Numbered from the stretch's first letter, positions 44,764 to 53,917 are shown. The stretch is 64,000 bases of DNA from Streptomyces camelliae (GCF_027625935.1 NZ_CP115301.1:124001-188000), one strand, 5' to 3'. Numbers and translations: made by a program. Notes: a model not told the origin generated them from the letters alone.

Positions 44764-45687
44764 TCAGCACAGGACGATGATCTGCAGGTCGGTCAGGTCG
44801 GCCATGATGTCGATGCGGGTGATCAGTCCGTCGGCGATGGTGAAGCGGAGAACGGTCCGCGGCACGCCGTCCTGGACGTAGGCCAGCCCGGCGGCCCCGT
44901 CGATGAGGGCCGGCACCGGGGCCCAGGAGAGCTTGGCGAAGGCGCGGGAGACGGCGTCCGCGCCGCGGATCTCCTCGGCCAGGGGCCTGCCCGTGGCCGC
45001 GCCCATGCGCATGGCCGCCTGGTCGGCGCGGACCACGATGTCCGGGGCGAGGATGCCCAGCAGGGCCGCGAAGTCGCCCTCGCGAGAAGCGTTGAGGAAG
45101 GCGTCGACGAAGTCGGCCTCTGCGGCCTGGAAGGCGCCGGCGCCCTCGTCCTGGACCGGCACGCTCTTCGGTTCCGCGGCCGGGGCGGCGCGCTGCTGCT
45201 GGAAGCGCCGACGGGCGCGGCTGGCCAGCTGGCGGGCCGCGGCCGGAGTGCGGTCCACGATCGGCGCGATCTCGTCGAAGGGCACCGCGAACATGTCGTG
45301 CAGGACGAACGCCAGCCGCTCGGCGGGCGTGAGGGTGTCGAGGATGAGGAACATGGCCGCGCCGACCGACTCGGCGAGCACCGCCTCCTGCTCCGGGTCG
45401 ACCACCGCGTCCGGGGACTGCGGGCCCTCGGCCTCGGGGTCGTCCACCAGGTCCTCGCGGCGCGACCTGCGCGACTGGAGCATGTTCAGCGACACGCGGG
45501 CCACGATGGTGGTGAGCCAGCCGCTCATGTTCTCCACCGCGGCGGCGTCCGCGCGGGAGACCCGGAGCCAGGCCTCCTGGACGGCGTCGTCCGCCTCGGT
45601 CAGCGAGCCGAGCACCCGGTACGCCACCGCACGCAGCCTCGGCCGGTCGGTCTCGAACCGCGCGGCCAGCCATTCGCTCTCGTTCAT
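44764..45687 (-). CDS. ECF sigma factor, SigJ-like, with SnoaL-like tail
   Basis: This 307-residue sigma factor has region 2 in RLRAVAYRVLGSLTEADDAV then QEAWLRV, and region 4 in LTPAERLAFVLHDMFAVPFD plus PIVDRTPAAARQLASRARRR. The C-terminal 120 residues are a SnoaL-like domain (FVDAFLNASREGDFAALLGI). No anti-sigma gene is near, so the tail probably controls activity. The ATG at 45687 was chosen by homology. Its promoter, GGTCACA-N16-TGTC, recurs before the MFS and SnoaL-like genes, so it is the best candidate for directing that regulon. Confidence 0.92.
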   Translation of the reverse strand: MNESEWLAARFETDRPRLRAVAYRVLGSLTEADDAVQEAWLRVSRADAAAVENMSGWLTTIVARVSLNMLQSRRSRREDLVDDPEAEGPQSPDAVVDPEQEAVLAESVGAAMFLILDTLTPAERLAFVLHDMFAVPFDEIAPIVDRTPAAARQLASRARRRFQQQRAAPAAEPKSVPVQDEGAGAFQAAEADFVDAFLNASREGDFAALLGILAPDIVVRADQAAMRMGAATGRPLAEEIRGADAVSRAFAKLSWAPVPALIDGAAGLAYVQDGVPRTVLRFTIADGLITRIDIMADLTDLQIIVLC

Positions 45688-45720
45688 CGGGTCACACCCC
45701 TCTCCCACCAATGCCTTGTA

Positions 45721-45752
45721 TGTCCGACAGGACAGACCCCGAGAATGTGACC
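45721..45752 (-). promoter_or_regulatory. ECF-type promoter with palindrome, sigma gene at 45.7 kb
   Basis: On the minus strand GGTCACA (45752-45746), 16 bases, TGTC (45729-45726), 39 bases before the start. The -10 lies inside TGTCC-GACA-GGACA (45721-45734), which differs at one of 14 positions from the palindrome over the ECF41 promoter at 13.8 kb. Confidence 0.68.
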
Positions 45753-45773
45753 GGGTGCGGGACAGACTGCCTT

Positions 45774-45853
45774 GAATGTGACTTTGGTCACTTCGGGGAG
45801 TGCTTGGCGGGGGGCCCTGCCTGTGTCACGATTGGTGCACCCCTAGCCTGCCC
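45774..45853 (+). promoter_or_regulatory. Regulatory region of the rppA operon
   Basis: The 554-base gap before rppA (45688-46241) has no gene. It contains the palindrome GTGAC-TTTG-GTCAC (45778-45791); GAATGTGAC occurs both there (45774-45782) and over the sigma promoter (45743-45751), 31 bases apart. At 45822-45853 is the TGTGTCACG...CCTGCCC element shared with the phenazine operon. The rest, to 46241, is GC-rich with no clear motif. Confidence 0.55.
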
Positions 45854-46241
45854 AAAAACAGCCAGGCGGCTGTCAGTTGGGCGCCGCCCGCCGGTTCGCG
45901 CAGACGAGACCGAAGCGCTCGTGGGTGCGGTGAGCGCAAGCACGCTCTGTCCCGCAATGCCGTAAGACCGAGGCGGCCCGCCCCCCCTCTCGCGCACACC
46001 GCCGTGGCCGGGCCGGCGTCGAAGCCGCCTGCCGCGCCGGCCCTGTGGTCAGGCCCGAGCGGCCGCCACCCGTCGCTTCCCCCCTGGTTCCCCCGTTTCC
46101 CCCTCCGGACAGCCCGGCCGGTGCTGTCCGTCCGAGGGACTCCGGCGTCAACGTGCCTGCGGACAGGCGGACATGGCCTGCCGTCAGCCCGACGTCCTGC
46201 TGCCCTCGCTGTCGAGACTCCAAAAGAAGTGGATTCCAGAT

Positions 46242-47312
46242 ATGCCCAGGCTGTGCAAGCCGGCGATGAGTGCGCCGGAGTATGTCATCACGGTGGAAGA
46301 GACCCTGGAGTTCGCGCGGAAGGCGCATGCGGGCAAGCCGCAGCTTCCGCTGGCGTTGCGTCTGATCCGTAACACGGGTGTGCAGAAGCGGCACATCGTG
46401 CAGCCCATCGAGCAGACCCTGCGGCACCCGGGGTTCGAGGAGCGCAACCGCATCTACGAGGCGGAGTCGAAGAAGCGCACGCCGGAGGTCATCGAGCGGG
46501 CTCTGGCCCATGCCGAGCTGCCGGCCCGTGACATCGACGCGATCATCTATGTGTCGTGCACCGGGTTCATGATGCCGTCGCTGACGGCGTGGCTGATCAA
46601 CAAGCTGGGCTTTCGTTCCGACACCCGGCAGATCCCGATCGCGCAGCTGGGCTGCGCGGCCGGTGGTGCGGCGATCAACCGGGCCCACGACTTCTGTGTG
46701 GCTCATCCCGGCAGCAACGTGCTGATCGTCTCCTGCGAGCTGTGCTCGCTGTGCTACCAGCCCAGTGCCGACGACATCGGCTCGCTGTTGTCGGACGGTC
46801 TGTTCGGTGACGCGGTCGCCGCGGCTGTGGTGCGGGGCGATGGTGGTGTGGGTATCGAGCTGGAGCGCAATGCGTCGTATCTGATCCCGCACACGGAGGA
46901 CTGGATCTCGTACGCGGTGAAGGACACCGGGTTCCATTTCCAGTTGGACCGGCGTGTGCCGGGGACGATGGAGCCGCTGGCGCCGGTGTTGCGGGAGCTG
47001 GCCAAGGACCACAGCTGGGACGCGGGGAAGCTGGACTTCTACATCGTGCACGCCGGTGGTCCGCGCATCCTGGACGATCTGGCGAAGTATCTGGAGGTCG
47101 ACCGGGGTGTGTTCCGGCACAGCTGGTCGACGCTGAACGAGTACGGCAACATCGCCAGCGCTGTCGTTCTGGAGGCCGCGCGGCGGTTGATGGAGGAGGA
47201 CACCCCGGCTCCCGGCGCGACCGGTCTGATCGCGGGGTTCGGTCCCGGCATCACCGCCGAGATGGCACTCGGCACCTGGGCCGCCGACGCCCCCCGGGTC
47301 CTCGCCGCCTGA
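46242..47312 (+). CDS. rppA: 1,3,6,8-tetrahydroxynaphthalene synthase (type III PKS)
   Basis: This 356-residue chalcone-synthase-type enzyme builds tetrahydroxynaphthalene from five malonyl-CoA units. It is highly similar to S. griseus RppA: LPLALRLIRNTGVQKRHIVQ, the nucleophile in IPIAQLGCAAGGAAINRAHD, DFYIVHAGGPRILDDLAKYL (His) and STLNEYGNIASAVVLEAARR (Asn). The ATG at 46242 matches the known N-terminus (PRLCKPAMSAPEYVIT), although its ribosome site (AGAAG) is weak; the frame is open to 46173. It opens the naphthoquinone operon. Confidence 0.96.
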   Translation: MPRLCKPAMSAPEYVITVEETLEFARKAHAGKPQLPLALRLIRNTGVQKRHIVQPIEQTLRHPGFEERNRIYEAESKKRTPEVIERALAHAELPARDIDAIIYVSCTGFMMPSLTAWLINKLGFRSDTRQIPIAQLGCAAGGAAINRAHDFCVAHPGSNVLIVSCELCSLCYQPSADDIGSLLSDGLFGDAVAAAVVRGDGGVGIELERNASYLIPHTEDWISYAVKDTGFHFQLDRRVPGTMEPLAPVLRELAKDHSWDAGKLDFYIVHAGGPRILDDLAKYLEVDRGVFRHSWSTLNEYGNIASAVVLEAARRLMEEDTPAPGATGLIAGFGPGITAEMALGTWAADAPRVLAA

Positions 47313-47343
47313 AGCCCGCGCCCGGACGAAGGAAACCAAGCGT

Positions 47344-47910
47344 ATGACTGACCTCATTCTCCCGGCCGGCGCCGGGCGAAAACTGATCACCCCGGCGCAA
47401 GAAGTGACATTCAAGGCCACCAAGGAGATGGGCTCCTCCGTGTCGATCTTCGAGGTGGTCGTGCCGCCCGGATTCGACGTCGGAGCACATGTGCACAGTG
47501 AGGCCCAGGAGTTCTTCTACGTCCTGGACGGCGAGCTCGACCTGCTGTGCTTCGAGCCCACCGAGCGCACGGACAGCGCCTGGCACACGTGGGTGTCCGC
47601 CAAGGGCGACCACGTCGTCCGCGCCGGCGAGGGAAGCTGCATGTTCGTGCCGACCGGCGTCCCGCACGCGTTCCGCAACGCCACGGACAAGCCCGCGAGG
47701 ATGCTCTTCCAGTGCTTCCCCTCGCCCATCCACGAGGACTACTTCGAGGAGATCGCGGAGATCTGGTCGCGCGGCACCGGGGTCGACCCGGCCGCCGTCG
47801 AGGAGATGCGCAAGCGCTACGACGTCGGCCAGCTCACCCCGCTGGTCTACGAACCCCCGGCCCCTCGCATCCCCGGCCAGGACACACACGCGAACAAGAG
47901 TGGGAGGTGA
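47344..47910 (+). CDS. MomA-like cupin oxygenase
   Basis: This 188-residue single cupin has metal ligands in FDVGAHVHSEAQEFFYVLDG (His, His, Glu) and FVPTGVPHAFRNATDKPARM (His). MomA-type enzymes oxidise tetrahydroxynaphthalene to flaviolin or mompain. Position directly after rppA supports this. The ATG at 47344 follows GAAGGAAACC. A long hydrophilic C-terminal tail of about 50 residues follows the cupin barrel. The regiochemistry of its product cannot be read from the sequence. Confidence 0.92.
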   Translation: MTDLILPAGAGRKLITPAQEVTFKATKEMGSSVSIFEVVVPPGFDVGAHVHSEAQEFFYVLDGELDLLCFEPTERTDSAWHTWVSAKGDHVVRAGEGSCMFVPTGVPHAFRNATDKPARMLFQCFPSPIHEDYFEEIAEIWSRGTGVDPAAVEEMRKRYDVGQLTPLVYEPPAPRIPGQDTHANKSGR

Positions 47911-47915
47911 CCACG

Positions 47916-49073
47916 ATGGAACCGATATCCCTGGTCCACGCGAGTCTCGGCGAGCGTGAACTGGCCGCTGTCGCCGAGGTGTTCGCCTCCGGCTGGCCCG
48001 CCGGTCAGGGCCCCCAGGGCAAGGCGCTGGAGGCCCGCCTCGCGGAGAAGTACGGCGTCGCCGACGCCGTCGCGGTCAGCAACTGCGGCGCCGCGCTCCA
48101 CCTGGCCATGCTCGCCTTCGGCGTCAAGCCGGGCGACGAGGTGATCGTCGCCGACTACGGCTTCCCGGCGCCGGCACAGGCCGCACTCTACGTCGGCGCC
48201 ACCCCGGTCTTCGCCGACGTACGCCCCGACACCTACACCGTCGACCCGCAGGCGGTGGCCGACCTGGTCACCCCGCGCACCGTCGGCATCGTCGCCGTGG
48301 ACACGGTCGGCATGCCCGCCGACTACACGGAACTGCAGGCGATCGCCGACCGCCACGGCCTGTTCCTCATCGAGGACGCCGCCTGCGCGGTCGGCGCGAC
48401 CTACCAGGGCCGCCAGGCCGGCTCGCTCGCCGAGGTCGGCTGCCTGTCCTTCCACGGGCGCAAGGGCGCCTCCAGCGGCGAGGGCGGCGCGCTGCTCGCC
48501 CGTGACCCCGCGATCGGCAAGGACGCGCGACTGCGCTCCTCCTTCGGCATCGGCAGCATCTTCGACATGGGCAACGTGGTCGGCCTGCCCATCCCGACGT
48601 TCACCGAGATCGGCTACAACTTCAAGCTGTCCGACATCGCCGCGGCGATCCTCCAGGTGCAGCTGGGCCGGATCGACGAACTGCTCGCTCGCCGGGGCGC
48701 CGTGGCCCGGCAGTACGCCGAACTGCTCGCCGACGAAGAACTCCTGACGGTGCCCCAGGTCCCTGCGGACCGCACCCACGCCTGGCAGACCTACATGGTC
48801 ACGCTGGACGCGAGCGTGGACCGCGCCGCGGTCGCCTCCGACCTGCGCGGCCAGGGCATCGGCTGCGGCCACGGCACGTTCGCGGCCCACATCCAGCCGG
48901 TGTTCCAGGCGCAGCAGAAGTGCCCGGTGTCCGCGGATCTCGCCGCGCGCCAGCTCGCCATACCCATGCACGCGGAACTCAAGCCGAACCAGGTCGAACG
49001 GGTCGTCGACGCCCTCCGCAGCGCGGTGCGCACCCACTCGTCCGTCACCCGGGTCCTCGGAGGGGCAGCATGA
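47916..49073 (+). CDS. DegT/DnrJ/EryC1-type PLP aminotransferase
   Basis: This 385-residue fold-type I aminotransferase has VSNCGAALHLAMLAFGVKPG near the start, FLIEDAACAVGATYQGRQAG and the PLP lysine in LSFHGRKGASSGEGGALLAR. It is unlike the sugar aminotransferases normally seen in this family by context. In the furaquinocin pathway an equivalent enzyme transaminates the quinone at C-8, giving 8-amino-flaviolin. The same role is likely here. I chose the ATG at 47916 with GGGAGG upstream; a GTG at 47907 overlapping the cupin stop is possible. Confidence 0.92.
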   Translation: MEPISLVHASLGERELAAVAEVFASGWPAGQGPQGKALEARLAEKYGVADAVAVSNCGAALHLAMLAFGVKPGDEVIVADYGFPAPAQAALYVGATPVFADVRPDTYTVDPQAVADLVTPRTVGIVAVDTVGMPADYTELQAIADRHGLFLIEDAACAVGATYQGRQAGSLAEVGCLSFHGRKGASSGEGGALLARDPAIGKDARLRSSFGIGSIFDMGNVVGLPIPTFTEIGYNFKLSDIAAAILQVQLGRIDELLARRGAVARQYAELLADEELLTVPQVPADRTHAWQTYMVTLDASVDRAAVASDLRGQGIGCGHGTFAAHIQPVFQAQQKCPVSADLAARQLAIPMHAELKPNQVERVVDALRSAVRTHSSVTRVLGGAA

Positions 49074-50065
49074 CGAACAACCGTCCATCACCCGTCGGCA
49101 TCATGCGGCTGATCAACGGCTACTGGGCCACCGGAATCCTCGCCGCGGCCGCCACCCACAAGGTCTTCACCCACCTGGAGAACGGTGCGGAGACGGCCAC
49201 CGAGCTGGCCGAGCGCGCCGGTATCGCCGAGCGCGGCGCCCAGACCCTCCTCGACGGCCTCGTCAGCGTGGGCCTGGCCGAGCTGCACGAGGGCCACTAC
49301 CGCAACACCCCCGAGGCGGCCACCTACCTGGTCGAGGACACCCCCGTCTCGCTCGCCCCGTTCGCCAGGCTCAAGCTGACGCACACGGGCGCCCTCACCG
49401 ACCTGGCCGAGGTGGTCCGCGTCGGCGGCCCGGTGAAGGACGTGGTGGTCGAGGTCGCCAACAACCCGCACTGGGAGGGCATCGTCACGGCCATCGCCGC
49501 ACAGTCGGTGCCCGCCGCGACGATCGCCGCCGAGGTGCTCGGGCTGGCCGACGCCGGTGAGATCTCGATCCTCGACGTGGGCGGCGGCTCAGGCATCTAC
49601 TCGGGCATCTGGCTGGAGGCCAACCCGGCCGCCCGCGCGACCCAGCTCGACTGGGAGCCGATCAACGAGATCGCCCGCCGGCTGCTGACCGAGCGCGGCG
49701 TCGGGGACCGGTTCACCACCCTCGCCGGCGACTTCCACACCACCGACTTCGGCACCGCGCAGTACGACATCGCGGTGTACTCCCACATCGCCCACCAGGA
49801 GGGCCCGGAGAGCAACGTGGAGGTCTTCACCAGGCTCCGGCAGGCCCTCAAGCCCGGCGGCACCCTGGTCGTCAACGACTACGTCGTCGACGACGACCGC
49901 GGCGGTCCGCAGTTCCCGCTGCTCTTCGCCTCGGAGATGCTGCTCAAGACCCGGCAGGGCAGCACCTGGCGGCGCAGCGACTACCGCGAGTGGCTCATCA
50001 AGGCCGGCTTCGAGGACGTCTCCTTCCACACCGCGGAGCCCGGCACGCTCGTCGTCGCCAAGTAG
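49070..50065 (+). CDS. SAM-dependent methyltransferase 1 (acetylserotonin OMT-like)
   Basis: This 331-residue protein has an N-terminal winged-helix dimerisation domain (ATHKVFTHLENGAETATELA) and a Rossmann methyltransferase domain with the SAM motif ILDVGGGSGIYSGIWLEANP near residue 165. ALKPGGTLVVNDYVVDD is the later conserved strand. It overlaps the aminotransferase stop (ATGA). In related furanonaphthoquinone and furaquinocin clusters two such enzymes carry out a C-methylation and an O-methylation. Which one this is cannot be decided by eye. Confidence 0.9.
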   Translation: MTNNRPSPVGIMRLINGYWATGILAAAATHKVFTHLENGAETATELAERAGIAERGAQTLLDGLVSVGLAELHEGHYRNTPEAATYLVEDTPVSLAPFARLKLTHTGALTDLAEVVRVGGPVKDVVVEVANNPHWEGIVTAIAAQSVPAATIAAEVLGLADAGEISILDVGGGSGIYSGIWLEANPAARATQLDWEPINEIARRLLTERGVGDRFTTLAGDFHTTDFGTAQYDIAVYSHIAHQEGPESNVEVFTRLRQALKPGGTLVVNDYVVDDDRGGPQFPLLFASEMLLKTRQGSTWRRSDYREWLIKAGFEDVSFHTAEPGTLVVAK

Positions 50066-50109
50066 CCACCGGACAGGCACCGGACGGAAAGCCGGCGAAG
50101 GAGCCGCTC

Positions 50110-50730
50110 ATGGCACCTGTGAACGTGTCCGTCATCTACTACAGCGCCACCGGGAACGTGCACGCCCTGGCGCGGGCCGCGGTCGAGGGCGCGGAGAAGG
50201 CCGGCGCGACCGTGCGCCTGCGCAAGGTCCGTGAACTGGCCCCGCCGGAGGCCATCGACTCCGTCCCGGCCTGGGCCCGGCACATCCAGGACACCGCCGA
50301 CGTCGAGGTGGCCGACCTCGACGACCTGAGCTGGGCGGACGCCGTACTGTTCGGCACCCCGACCCGCTTCGGGAACGTCGCCAGCCAGCTGAAGGCGTTC
50401 ATCGACACCGCGGGCCCGCTGTGGCAGCAGGGCCGGCTGGCCGACAAGGTCGTCTCGGCCTTCACCGCCACCGGCACCGCCCACGGCGGCCAGGAGTCCA
50501 CCATCCTGGCGCTCAGCAACACCTTCTACCACTGGGGCGGCATCATCGTGCCGCCGGGCTACACCGACCCGGTCCAGTTCCGGACGGGCAATCCGTACGG
50601 CACCTCGTACGTCTCCGGTGCCGGCGGCAGCAACGGCCTCCCCGGTGAGGAGGTGCTGCAGGCGGCCCGTCACCAGGCCCGCCGGGTCACGGAGACGGCG
50701 GCGGCGCTCAAGGCCGGCCGCGCGGCCTGA
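50110..50730 (+). CDS. WrbA-type NAD(P)H:quinone oxidoreductase
   Basis: This 206-residue flavodoxin-fold reductase has YYSATGNVHALARAAVEGAE (FMN phosphate loop), VLFGTPTRFGNVASQLKAFI and FTATGTAHGGQESTILALSN, with HWGGIIVPPGYTDPVQF near the end. It reduces quinones by two electrons. In this operon it probably reduces the flaviolin-type quinone to the hydroquinone that the AMP ligase, a methyltransferase or NphB needs. It has a good GGAG site. It is placed between methyltransferase 1 and the AMP ligase. Confidence 0.92.
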   Translation: MAPVNVSVIYYSATGNVHALARAAVEGAEKAGATVRLRKVRELAPPEAIDSVPAWARHIQDTADVEVADLDDLSWADAVLFGTPTRFGNVASQLKAFIDTAGPLWQQGRLADKVVSAFTATGTAHGGQESTILALSNTFYHWGGIIVPPGYTDPVQFRTGNPYGTSYVSGAGGSNGLPGEEVLQAARHQARRVTETAAALKAGRAA

Positions 50731-50834
50731 CGGCCACGGTCCCGACGGCCTACGACGCCGCGCCGTCCTGGTATCCCGCACCGAGCCGGCGATCAGCCCG
50801 AACATCCATCGCTCATCACAAAGGAGACAGCCCG

Positions 50835-52415
50835 ATGAAGGGCTCCACCGCCTACTCGTCGATACAGAAGCGCGGCCTGCACATCGGTCTCCTGCCGGAG
50901 ATGGCCGCGGCCGTGAACCCCTCGACACCGATCGTCCTCGACCACGATCTGGACGTCCTGCCCGACGCCGGACGGCGTCTGACGGTCGCCCAGTACGCCG
51001 AGCACGTCGCCGACCTCGCCGCCCGGCTGTGGGCGGCCGGCGTCCGCCCCGACGACCACGTCGCGATCTACAAGACGCCGGGGGCCGACCACTGGATGCT
51101 CGCCGCCGCGGTCTCCCGCATCGGCGGCGTCGTCGTCAACCTCTCCCCGGCCCTGGACCCCGCGACCGTCGCCGTCCTGCTGGAGCGGGTCGGCCGGCCG
51201 ACGCTGCTCACCGACGGCACCAAGTTCGATCTGCTCGCCGACCTGCCGCTGACCGACCTCACCACGCGGGTCATCACCTCGGCCTTCGACCGGCCCGGGA
51301 CGATCTCGCTCGCGGACCTCGCGGGCGCCCCGCGGGTCAAGCCGGTGGTCCGGCCGATCGACGAGGCCGCCGTCATCACCCACACCTCCGGCACCACCGG
51401 AATCCCCAAACTCGTGGTGCACACACCCCGCACCCAGGGCATCCGCCTCGTACCGCAGTGGCGGCTGCTGTCCCTGCTGCGCAAGAAGGAGACCGTCGCC
51501 ATCCACGTGCCGTTCGTGCACTCGCGGATGGTCGCGGCGATGTCGCTGGCGCTGCTGAAGGAGTACCCGGTCCTGCTGATGCGGGAGACGGACCCCGCTG
51601 TCGTCGCCGAGCACTTCCTCACGCACCGCCCGGCCCTCATCGAGGCGCTGCCCAACTCGCTGATGGACTGGGAGGGGCTGACCGAGGACCCGCGGGCGCC
51701 GTTCGGGTCGGTGAAGGTGTTCAGCAGCACCTTCGACGCGATCCACCCCGGCACGATGAGCAAGCTGCTCAAGGCGTCCGACCGGCGCGGGGCCCTGTTC
51801 TTCCAGATCTACGGCCAGAGCGAGGTCGGCCCCGCCGTCGGCCGCGCCTACTTCCGCCGCTCCGCCCACAAGGCGAACGGGCGGTGCGTGGGCTGGCAGA
51901 TGCCCCTGGGCGCGGCGAAGGTGCGCGTCGTCAGCCGCGACGGCGAGCGCCCGACCGAGCAGAACCCCGGCCGCATCGAGGTCGCCTGGCCCGGCCTCGC
52001 CAAGACGTACTACGGCGAGCAGGAACGCTACGACGACAACCGCAAGGGCGAGTGGTGGGGGACCGGTGACATCGGCTACTTCACCCGGTTCGGCTGCCTG
52101 CACATGCTCGACCGCGAGGTCGACATGATCCCGGGGGTGAAGAGCTCCCTGGAGATCGAGGACGTCGTCCTCGGCAAGCTGCACGAACTGAGCGAGCTGG
52201 TCGTCGTCCAGGGCCCCGACTCCGAGGCGATCCCGGTGATCTGCACCCACGACGACAAACCCCTGGACCCGGCCCGCTGGCGCGAGGCCGTCTCCGCCTT
52301 CCCGCAACTGTCCGACCCGATCCAGATCCCCGAGGCCGAACTGCCGCGCACCGCCACCCTGAAGGTCCAGCGCCTCGCACTCGCCGAACGGCTCAAGGCC
52401 CAGCTGGACCGATAG
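50835..52415 (+). CDS. AMP-ligase-like enzyme, candidate diazotase
   Basis: This 526-residue ANL enzyme has the ATP loop [17 protein letters not shown] near residue 180, [18 protein letters not shown] near 320, and [20 protein letters not shown] near 410. The C-terminal lysine motif reads [12 protein letters not shown], so the usual glycine before the lysine is missing. An acyl-CoA ligase has no obvious substrate in this pathway. Related enzymes (CreM in cremeomycin, the furaquinocin homologue) use ATP to diazotise an aromatic amine with nitrite. Position after the aminotransferase fits 8-amino-flaviolin as substrate. No nitrite-forming genes are visible here. Confidence 0.85.
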   Translation: MKGSTAYSSIQKRGLHIGLLPEMAAAVNPSTPIVLDHDLDVLPDAGRRLTVAQYAEHVADLAARLWAAGVRPDDHVAIYKTPGADHWMLAAAVSRIGGVVVNLSPALDPATVAVLLERVGRPTLLTDGTKFDLLADLPLTDLTTRVITSAFDRPGTISLADLAGAPRVKPVVRPIDEAAVITHTSGTTGIPKLVVHTPRTQGIRLVPQWRLLSLLRKKETVAIHVPFVHSRMVAAMSLALLKEYPVLLMRETDPAVVAEHFLTHRPALIEALPNSLMDWEGLTEDPRAPFGSVKVFSSTFDAIHPGTMSKLLKASDRRGALFFQIYGQSEVGPAVGRAYFRRSAHKANGRCVGWQMPLGAAKVRVVSRDGERPTEQNPGRIEVAWPGLAKTYYGEQERYDDNRKGEWWGTGDIGYFTRFGCLHMLDREVDMIPGVKSSLEIEDVVLGKLHELSELVVVQGPDSEAIPVICTHDDKPLDPARWREAVSAFPQLSDPIQIPEAELPRTATLKVQRLALAERLKAQLDR

Positions 52416-52450
52416 CGACCGCTGCCCACCCCCTGACGTCCTGGAGTGTC

Positions 52451-53674
52451 ATGTCCCGCCGCCTGTTCACCTCGGAGTCCGTGACCGAGGGACATCCCGA
52501 CAAGATCGCCGACCAGATCAGCGACGCCGTTCTCGACGCGCTGCTGCGCCAGGACCCGGCCTCGCGCGTCGCGGTCGAAACCCTCATCACCACCGGCCAG
52601 GTGCACATCGCGGGCGAGGTGACCACCTCCGCGTACGCCGACATCGCCTCGCTGGTCCGGGAGAAGATCCTCGACATCGGCTACGACTCCTCGGCCAAGG
52701 GCTTCGACGGCGCCTCCTGCGGTGTCTCGGTGTCCATCGGCGCGCAGTCCCCGGACATCGCGCAGGGCGTCGACACGGCGTACGAGTCCCGGGTGCAGGG
52801 TGCCGCCGGTGGAGACGCGGACGAGCTGGACCGGCAGGGCGCCGGTGACCAGGGCCTGATGTTCGGGTACGCGACCGACGAGACCCCCGCCCTGATGCCG
52901 CTGCCGATCGAGCTGGCCCACCGCCTCTCGCGCCGGCTCACCCACGTCCGCAAGGACGGCACCGTCCCCTACCTGCGCCCCGACGGCAAGACCCAGGTCA
53001 CCGTCGAGTATCTGGGCAACACCCCGGTCCGTCTGGACACGGTCGTGGTCTCCTCCCAGCACGCGAGCGACATCGACCTCGACGGGCTGCTCACCCCCGA
53101 CATCCGCCGGCACGTGGTCGAGCCCGTCCTCGCACAGCTCGCCGACGAGGGCATCAAGCTGGACACCGAGGGCTACCGCCTGCTGGTCAACCCGACCGGC
53201 CGCTTCGAGATCGGCGGCCCGATGGGCGACGCCGGCCTGACCGGCCGCAAGATCATCATCGACACCTACGGCGGCATGGCCCGCCACGGCGGCGGTGCCT
53301 TCTCGGGCAAGGACCCGTCCAAGGTGGACCGTTCGGCCGCGTACGCGATGCGCTGGGTCGCCAAGAACGTCGTGGCGGCCGGCCTGGCCTCCCGCTGCGA
53401 GGTCCAGGTCGCCTACGCGATCGGCAAGGCCGAGCCCGTCGGTCTCTTCGTGGAGACCTTCGGCACCCAAAGGGTCGCCGTCGAGAAGATCGAGGAAGCC
53501 ATCACCACGGTCTTCGACCTGCGCCCGGCCGCGATCATCCGCGACCTCGACCTGCTCCGCCCGATCTACTCCCAGACGGCGGCCTACGGCCACTTCGGTC
53601 GCGAGCTGCCCGACTTCACCTGGGAGCGCACCGACCGCGCCGAGGCCCTGCGCCGGGCGGCCGGCACGAGCTGA
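52451..53674 (+). CDS. metK: S-adenosylmethionine synthetase
   Basis: This 407-residue enzyme makes SAM from methionine and [43 protein letters not shown] and [20 protein letters not shown] are the signature motifs. Streptomyces already carries a housekeeping copy elsewhere, so this is a cluster-dedicated copy raising SAM supply for the two adjacent methyltransferases. It follows the AMP ligase by 35 bases. Adenosine kinase and MetF, its methyl-cycle partners, are 36 kb away. Confidence 0.96.
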   Translation: MSRRLFTSESVTEGHPDKIADQISDAVLDALLRQDPASRVAVETLITTGQVHIAGEVTTSAYADIASLVREKILDIGYDSSAKGFDGASCGVSVSIGAQSPDIAQGVDTAYESRVQGAAGGDADELDRQGAGDQGLMFGYATDETPALMPLPIELAHRLSRRLTHVRKDGTVPYLRPDGKTQVTVEYLGNTPVRLDTVVVSSQHASDIDLDGLLTPDIRRHVVEPVLAQLADEGIKLDTEGYRLLVNPTGRFEIGGPMGDAGLTGRKIIIDTYGGMARHGGGAFSGKDPSKVDRSAAYAMRWVAKNVVAAGLASRCEVQVAYAIGKAEPVGLFVETFGTQRVAVEKIEEAITTVFDLRPAAIIRDLDLLRPIYSQTAAYGHFGRELPDFTWERTDRAEALRRAAGTS

Positions 53675-53777
53675 CGGCACCGCCCGGATCGTCCCACCCC
53701 GAGGTTCCACCGTGCTGGAGACGGTCGGCACCCAGGAGTACCAAGCGCTCCGCGGGAAGTGCCGCGAGGGGACGTCG

Positions 53778-53838
53778 ATCGTCTGCGGGCCCGTCGTGGC
53801 TGGTCGCGCAGTTCCCCGCGCCCCTTGGGGGCGCTGCC
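53778..53838. repeat. Streptomyces-type dispersed intergenic repeat
   Basis: The sequence GTGGCTGGTCGCGCAGTTCC followed by a short GCGCCCCTTGGGGGCGC hairpin (53819-53835) matches a palindromic unit I know to recur between Streptomyces genes. It lies in the metK-methyltransferase gap and has no coding signal. Confidence 0.6.
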
Positions 53839-53917
53839 GAACCGCAGCCGGCTTCGCCAGGACCGCTCAGCTCCGGACCAGCCGGACCACCACCGACACC
53901 GAAAGAGGTCAGTTGCA

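Noticed and set aside
47916..49073. Deoxysugar aminotransferase (DegT family default annotation)
   Set aside because: No other deoxysugar genes are present; its place after RppA and the cupin fits quinone transamination better.
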